A DNA stretch of 64,000 bases from an uncultured Rhodospirillaceae bacterium (lineage in GTDB: Bacteria > Pseudomonadota > Alphaproteobacteria > Rhodospirillales > Magnetospirillaceae), in NCBI GenBank assembly GCA_903901915.1, contig CAIUSV010000040.1, forward strand, positions 79,980-143,979, read 5' to 3'. The notes beneath the pieces are model-generated. The model worked only from the letters and a program-made list of their open reading frames with translations. It searched no databases and had not been told where the DNA came from. The position numbers and the translations under genes were made by a program. Below, in pieces: positions 59,440-64,000 of this stretch. Within the stretch, counting starts at the first letter, position 1, and each line of letters opens with the position of its first letter.

Positions 59440-59838
59440 ATGAAGAAGACGATCGCGGCACGGCAGGTGGTTTCGGCACGGGCTTCCGATACCGGCGATT
59501 CGGTTCGTCTCGTCCTGCTCGACGAAGCCGGTGAAGAGAATGTGGTCCTGCTGCCGCTGGACCAACTCGCCATTCTGTCCTCGTGGCTGGAGCGCGCCGG
59601 GCAACTGGCCGGCACCGAGGCTGCGCCATCGGGGGCCACCGTCCCTGCCATGCAGGTGGAACGTTGGACGGTAAGGCCCGAGGCCGACGAGGAATACGTC
59701 ATGCTGGGCTTCAAGCTGGCCAAGGGCGTCGAAATTTCGTTGCGCATGCACCGCAGTGGCGCCGCGGCCTACGTCAAGGCGCTGAGTTCTCTGCTCGGCC
59801 GCCTGTTGCCGGCCTCGCCATCCAAGGCGAGGCATTAG
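59440..59838 (+). CDS. Small protein of unknown function
   Basis: 132 aa by the ATG at 59440; ATG codons at 59407 and 59380 are possible and would add 11 or 20 residues. No family is recognised. [20 protein letters not shown] and [20 protein letters not shown] look like beta-rich strands, and there is no signal peptide or membrane helix. It lies between divergent gyrA and ssb. The 174 bases before it hold the gyrA promoter side and nothing else recognised. Confidence 0.6.
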   Translation: MKKTIAARQVVSARASDTGDSVRLVLLDEAGEENVVLLPLDQLAILSSWLERAGQLAGTEAAPSGATVPAMQVERWTVRPEADEEYVMLGFKLAKGVEISLRMHRSGAAAYVKALSSLLGRLLPASPSKARH

Positions 59839-59905
59839 GGGCTTTCGCCCATCCCGGCCATGCAGTACGATCCGCGCCTCTAATTCACTGGGGAGCCACA
59901 GCGCC

Positions 59906-60397
59906 ATGGCTGGCAGCGTCAACAAGGTCATTCTCGTCGGCAATCTGGGACGCGATCCCGAGGTGCGGACCTCTCAGGACGGCTCGAAAATCGTCAACCT
60001 CAATATCGCCACCTCGGAAAGCTGGAAGGATCGTTCCTCCGGCGAGCGCAAGGAAAAGACCGAGTGGCACCGGGTTGTCATCTTCAATCCCAATCTGGCG
60101 GACATTGCCGAGCGCTACCTCAGGAAGGGCAGTTCGGTCTATGTCGAAGGTGCCCTTCAAACCCGCAAATGGACCGACCAGTCCGGCCAGGAGAAGTATT
60201 CCACCGAGGTGGTGATTGGCCGCTTCAAGGGCGAACTGACCCTACTGGGCGGTCGCGGTGAAGGCGGCGGCGGTGGTTACGACGATGGCAATCGCCAGGG
60301 TGGCGGTGGCGGCGGGCGTCAGGGCGGCGGAACCGGTGGTGGCGGCGGTCAGACCTGGGAACCTCCGGCGGATCTCGACGACGAAATCCCATTTTAA
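59906..60397 (+). CDS. ssb: Single-stranded DNA-binding protein
   Basis: 163 aa. The OB fold occupies about 1-112, opening [16 protein letters not shown] with WKDR and the aromatic contacts, then a Gly-rich linker and the acidic tip DLDDEIPF that binds partner proteins. The tail ending in PF is diagnostic. GGGGAG precedes the ATG. A perfect 12-bp hairpin follows 11 bases after the stop. Confidence 0.97.
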   Translation: MAGSVNKVILVGNLGRDPEVRTSQDGSKIVNLNIATSESWKDRSSGERKEKTEWHRVVIFNPNLADIAERYLRKGSSVYVEGALQTRKWTDQSGQEKYSTEVVIGRFKGELTLLGGRGEGGGGGYDDGNRQGGGGGGRQGGGTGGGGGQTWEPPADLDDEIPF

Positions 60398-60408
60398 AAA
60401 CGATTGCC

Positions 60409-60435
60409 TTCCGTCCTGCCATTGGCAGGACGGAA
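60409..60435. terminator. Perfect 12-bp hairpin between convergent genes
   Basis: TTCCGTCCTGCC and GGCAGGACGGAA pair without mismatch around a 3-base loop, between the end of ssb (+) and the end of the CheY-like gene (-). A T run lies 13 bases further on the minus strand (CGTTTTT), and none follows directly on the plus strand. It is probably a bidirectional terminator. Confidence 0.6.
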
Positions 60436-60451
60436 ACTTATCGCCCTTACC

Positions 60452-60835
60452 CTATCCCAGAACCTTCGTCACCCCGGCATGGAGCTGTTTCAGCGAGAAC
60501 GGCTTTTCCATGAACAGGCTTGCCCCGGCGGCGTAGGCGGCGGCTTCGGATTCCTTGCCGACGTTTCCAGTCAGCAGAATAATGGGAAGCGTGGGATCGA
60601 TCCCTTCGATACCCGCCCGAATGCGCCGGGTGCATTCCAGGCCGTCCATGACGTCCATCTTCCAGTCCATGATGACGATATCCGCCCCCCCGGCTTGCAG
60701 TGCGGCAATGGCTTCGACCCCGTTCTGGGCTTCGGCGATCTCGCGAACGGCGAAGCTGCCCAGCACCATATGAATCAGCCCCCGCATCTGAATATTGTCC
60801 TCGACGACCACCGCGCGCACGATTGCTTTATTCAT
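60452..60835 (-). CDS. CheY-like response regulator
   Basis: 127-aa single receiver. The acidic pocket is VVEDN, the phospho-acceptor Asp57 lies in IVIMDWKMD, Thr in LLTGN and Lys in MEKPF. The ATG at 60835 follows GGAGG and overlaps the end of the hybrid kinase by eight bases, so it is the likely phosphate acceptor from that protein's Hpt domain. No DNA-binding part is present, so the output is probably a protein-protein interaction. Confidence 0.94.
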   Translation of the reverse strand: MNKAIVRAVVVEDNIQMRGLIHMVLGSFAVREIAEAQNGVEAIAALQAGGADIVIMDWKMDVMDGLECTRRIRAGIEGIDPTLPIILLTGNVGKESEAAAYAAGASLFMEKPFSLKQLHAGVTKVLG

Positions 60836-63800
60836 GAGAGAGAGCCTCCTGATGTTGTTCGGTATCCCGAGCGGCTGCGATTGGCTCGGAATGATGTTTC
60901 GCGATGAAGGGAAAGAACTCGCGATCCGCCCCCAGCATGTGCCGAGCGACGATGTCCTGGGCGAGGAACTGAAACAGATCACCAACACCGAGTGTTCCGG
61001 CATGGAAGCCATGCACCATGTCGAGCGCGCGGTTGATCAGACCGCGATGAATGGCGACGTGCTCGGCCAAACCGGGGAAGCCCGAGACGCCGAGAATCGC
61101 TTCCTCGTCGTCAAAATGCCTCCGCACCGCCTGCACCAGGGTGTTGATCAATCCCGCGACCTCATCCGCCGGCCGGCCGGCGAACAGCGCCGCCACCAGG
61201 GTGTTGGCGTGACCGAACAGCGCCCGGTGCTGGGTATCGATAACGTCGTGGCCACTCTCGTAGGCCGAATGCCAGACCAACTGCACGAAGTTTCCCGACC
61301 TCTCTTGCGGCGCGACCGTGGCGCGAACGCCATCAAGGGCCGAACGGATTGACCCGATCAGCGCATTGAGGCCGGTATCCAAACGGTCGAGCAGTCGATT
61401 GGCTCCGTCGATATCCGGAAGCGCCAACGCGGTTTCAAGATCGATGGCGACGCCACGCATCTCGGCGGCGGCGAGCATGCCGAGCAACGCCTTCAGGGTA
61501 TGTACGTCCCGTATGGCTTTTTCCAGATCACCGGCCGCCAGGCATTGGCGCATCCGCGCCGCTACATCCGCCTGTTGTTCGACAAAACTGCGCAGGGTAT
61601 CGAGGTAGAGCGGCTTCATCCCCGCCATTCGGCGCAATCCGGCGCGAACGTCGAGGCCATCGATGTGGCCGGGAAGGCTGATTCCGCCATCCGTCACCAT
61701 TTCCGTTCCCGGGGCGGCGAACAGCGCGGCGTCGCCCGCCCCGGTCACCCATTTATGGATGACGGCATAAAGCTGCCGGGGATTGAACGGCTTGCTGACA
61801 AAGTCATTCATGCCGGCGGCGATACACTCATCCTCATGGGTTCGCATGGCATTCGCGGTCATGGCGACGATGGGCAAATCGTCGAAAGCATCCTGCTCGC
61901 GGATCAGCCGGGTCGCGCTTATGCCATCCATGTTCGGCATCTGCATGTCCATCAGGACGATTTCATAAGCCTTGGCTCCAATCATATCGACCGCCTTACG
62001 GCCGTCGTCGGCGATATCGACGACCATTCCCGCCGCTTCCAACAATCCTCTGGCCACCAGTTGATTGGTGCCGTCGTCCTCGACCAGAAGTACCCGCGTG
62101 CCGCAAAGAATGGAGTGATCCGTCTCGGCGGAATCGGCACGGGCGGTCAACGGGATCACCACGGCCCCCGTGGCGTCACTCACCACCCCAACCCTGACGG
62201 TGAACCAGAAGGTGCTGCCCTGGCCGGGCGTGCTTTCAACCCCAACCTCCCCCCCCATCAGGCAGGCCAGCTTCCGTGAAATCGCCAACCCCAAGCCCGA
62301 GCCGCCGAATTTGCGAGTGGTGGAGGCGTCGGCCTGCTGGAACGACCGGAACAGCAGACCTTGCTGCGTGGGGGTCAGCCCGATTCCGGTGTCGGCTACT
62401 GAAAATCGCAACAGCACATCGCTCTCGCCGGCGTCGATCACATCGACGCTGACGGTCACGCCTCCACGCTCGGTGAACTTGACGGCATTGTTGAGGTAGT
62501 TGAGCAGTACCTGCCCAATGCGCAGCGGATCACCGACAAGTCCCCGCGGGACCTCGGGCGCGAACCGCACCGCGATATTCAACCCCTTGCCCTCAGCGAG
62601 GTCGCGGACAATATCCACGGACTCGTCGACCGCTTCGGCCAGATCGAACGGGATTTCGTCGATCGACAACTTTCCGGCCTCGGCTTTCGAGAAATCCAGG
62701 ATGTCGTTGATAATGGTCAGCAGCCGCCGCGCCGACTTTCCGATGATCTCGACCTGACTGCGCTCCTTCGGCGGCAGGTCACCGCCGAGAGCCAGATGAA
62801 CCATGCCGATGATGCCGTTCATCGGGGTGCGGATCTCGTGGCTCATATTGGCAAGGAACGCGGATTTAGCCCGATTGGCCGCCTCGGCGGCCTGCCGGCT
62901 GTCCCGCAATTCGGCTTCCATTGCCTTGCGTTCGACGATGTCGTGAAAGGCCACCACCACGCCGACGATTTCGCCGGAAAGATCAAGCGGTGCCACAACA
63001 TATTCTACCGGTAGCGGCTCACCCAGTTTGCCCTGGAACATTTCATCGGCAACCCGCCGAATCTGACCGTCATGAAGCGTCGCGAGGATCGAGCAGATCC
63101 CATCGGCGCAGTTGTGGCCGTCGGCGAGGAGATGACCGAAAACCTGCGGGCTGAATCCGCCCAACATCACGTCTGGAGATGGCCAGCCCAGGATACGAGC
63201 AGCCGCCGGATTGGCGAAGATCACCCGCTTTTCCTTGCTGAGTCCGACAATGCCTTCGGCGGTGGTTTCCAGAACCAGCCGCATCTGCAACTCGGTTTCC
63301 CTGAGATGGGTGACTTCGCTGCCGGTGCCGCGATAGCCGAGGAAACGCCCGTCGGTATCGAAGACCGGCGTACCGCTGACGCTGACATATCTGCGCTCCC
63401 CCTCACCCTTCATCAGGTATTCAAAATTGCGGAAGGGACGACGGGCGTTAAGATCCTCCAGGTGTCGGCGAAGGATATCGGACGAACTCTCCGAGACCAG
63501 ATCTTCTCGACGTTTTCCGATGACCGAATTGCGGTCTATGTTGGTTATGGCGGAGAAGCGATCGGAGAACCATGTAAAGCGGAGGTCGGCATCGGTTTCC
63601 CAGAACCAGTCCGATGACGCCTGGGCGAAAGCGGCGAACCGGTCCCGGCTGAGACGGAGCCTCTCCTCCATCTCATAGTGTGTCGTCACATTGGTATGTG
63701 AAACGATGGCGCCGAACTCGTCGCCGGTGAGCGGCGAAATATCAAGCCGGTACCACCGTTTTTCCGTCGGCGAGTCACAGGGATAATCCAGAGAAATGCC

Positions 63801-63944
63801 TGGCGACCGCCGCGTGATAATGGCGCCGATCACCTCCGGCGTCAGCACCGAAGGACATCCAGCAGTTCTAATTATGGAACGAAAGGGGATTCCCAAGGCG
63901 GGAGAAGTCTGACTCAATAGGTTGTGTGGAACGGCTCGATTCAT
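60828..63944 (-). CDS. Hybrid histidine kinase: PAS-PAS-PAS-HisKA-HATPase-REC-Hpt-hemerythrin
   Basis: 1038 aa as drawn. The frame is open to the window edge, so the N terminus may continue beyond base 64000; the first PAS-like unit (to about 95) looks cut. Two PAS domains lie at about 98-218 and 220-340. HisKA has His369 in [12 protein letters not shown], the HATPase has N box [10 protein letters not shown] and G boxes ADTGIGL and GSGLGLA, and the receiver has Asp666 in [12 protein letters not shown]. Hpt carries His815 in [12 protein letters not shown]-terminal hemerythrin domain (about 886-1015) keeps His906, His943, Glu947, His962, His966, His1002 and Asp1007. No membrane segment is seen. 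Confidence 0.92.
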   Translation of the reverse strand: MNRAVPHNLLSQTSPALGIPFRSIIRTAGCPSVLTPEVIGAIITRRSPGISLDYPCDSPTEKRWYRLDISPLTGDEFGAIVSHTNVTTHYEMEERLRLSRDRFAAFAQASSDWFWETDADLRFTWFSDRFSAITNIDRNSVIGKRREDLVSESSSDILRRHLEDLNARRPFRNFEYLMKGEGERRYVSVSGTPVFDTDGRFLGYRGTGSEVTHLRETELQMRLVLETTAEGIVGLSKEKRVIFANPAAARILGWPSPDVMLGGFSPQVFGHLLADGHNCADGICSILATLHDGQIRRVADEMFQGKLGEPLPVEYVVAPLDLSGEIVGVVVAFHDIVERKAMEAELRDSRQAAEAANRAKSAFLANMSHEIRTPMNGIIGMVHLALGGDLPPKERSQVEIIGKSARRLLTIINDILDFSKAEAGKLSIDEIPFDLAEAVDESVDIVRDLAEGKGLNIAVRFAPEVPRGLVGDPLRIGQVLLNYLNNAVKFTERGGVTVSVDVIDAGESDVLLRFSVADTGIGLTPTQQGLLFRSFQQADASTTRKFGGSGLGLAISRKLACLMGGEVGVESTPGQGSTFWFTVRVGVVSDATGAVVIPLTARADSAETDHSILCGTRVLLVEDDGTNQLVARGLLEAAGMVVDIADDGRKAVDMIGAKAYEIVLMDMQMPNMDGISATRLIREQDAFDDLPIVAMTANAMRTHEDECIAAGMNDFVSKPFNPRQLYAVIHKWVTGAGDAALFAAPGTEMVTDGGISLPGHIDGLDVRAGLRRMAGMKPLYLDTLRSFVEQQADVAARMRQCLAAGDLEKAIRDVHTLKALLGMLAAAEMRGVAIDLETALALPDIDGANRLLDRLDTGLNALIGSIRSALDGVRATVAPQERSGNFVQLVWHSAYESGHDVIDTQHRALFGHANTLVAALFAGRPADEVAGLINTLVQAVRRHFDDEEAILGVSGFPGLAEHVAIHRGLINRALDMVHGFHAGTLGVGDLFQFLAQDIVARHMLGADREFFPFIAKHHSEPIAAARDTEQHQEALSHE

Positions 63945-64000
63945 ACATAGCGGCGCTGCGTGCGCGGTGCGATTTTCTGCCGGACAAGCGGGAGGGTCGC

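Overview
The window reads as a chromosomal segment of a high-GC alphaproteobacterium of the Rhodospirillales, most like Magnetospirillum and its relatives. Three things point there: the gene orders hflX / mazG, rlpA-dac-tmk-holB-metG-tatD and gyrA-coaD-cyclophilins; the abundance of c-di-GMP, chemotaxis and hybrid-kinase proteins; and two separate hemerythrin systems. This is inference from content, since no rRNA or species marker is present. No CRISPR array, prophage, integrase, magnetosome gene or plasmid function was seen. About 58 coding genes, one IS remnant and two tRNAs are supported.

Layout. 1-1697 (+): 3' part of hflX and an inositol-monophosphatase-family gene. 1702-6720 (-): a packed set of a PopA/PleD-like REC-REC-GGDEF protein, a DsbA-family oxidoreductase, a transglutaminase-like protein, mazG, a lipoprotein and an SDR. 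6834-11436 (+): a complete branched-chain amino-acid type ABC importer, with a terminator-like hairpin between the binding protein and the permeases. 11421-16450: a solute-binding protein (-) diverging from a histidine kinase / response regulator / REC-PAS-GGDEF-EAL cassette (+). 16444-17268: an AT-rich bacteriohemerythrin and a small ORF. 17353-20633: a Pat-type protein acyltransferase and, diverging, a 28-codon leader ORF overlapping a 104-aa gene. 20736-22344: tRNA-Ser and a TPR/glycosyltransferase-like gene.

22425-31397 (+): cell-wall and housekeeping run (YdcF, MltB, RlpA, D,D-carboxypeptidase, tmk, holB, metG, tatD, a metallo-beta-lactamase-fold hydrolase). 31598-36555 (-): sdhE, mfd and a class V aminotransferase, diverging from recG (+). 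38708-40402 (-): a chemoreceptor. 40592-46521 (-): two ABC exporter subunits, an HlyD adaptor and a DUF502 membrane protein, joined by stop/start overlaps. 46761-49441: argE, a DMT exporter and a BON-domain protein.

49639-54814 is the accessory-looking part: an IS1380-like transposase remnant, a PhnD-like binding protein coupled to a PAS histidine kinase without permease genes, an 11-G tract, an HTH protein, two convergent small exported proteins and a lower-GC orphan gene. 54887-60397 returns to core genes (tRNA-Lys, two cyclophilins, coaD, gyrA, a small unknown, ssb). 60452-63944 (-) holds a CheY-like regulator overlapping a large hybrid kinase that ends in Hpt and hemerythrin domains. The least ordinary items are the hybrid kinase-hemerythrin, the binding protein-kinase pair beside the IS scar, the exporter with non-canonical nucleotide-binding motifs, and the degenerate GGDEF protein that keeps its c-di-GMP inhibitory site.
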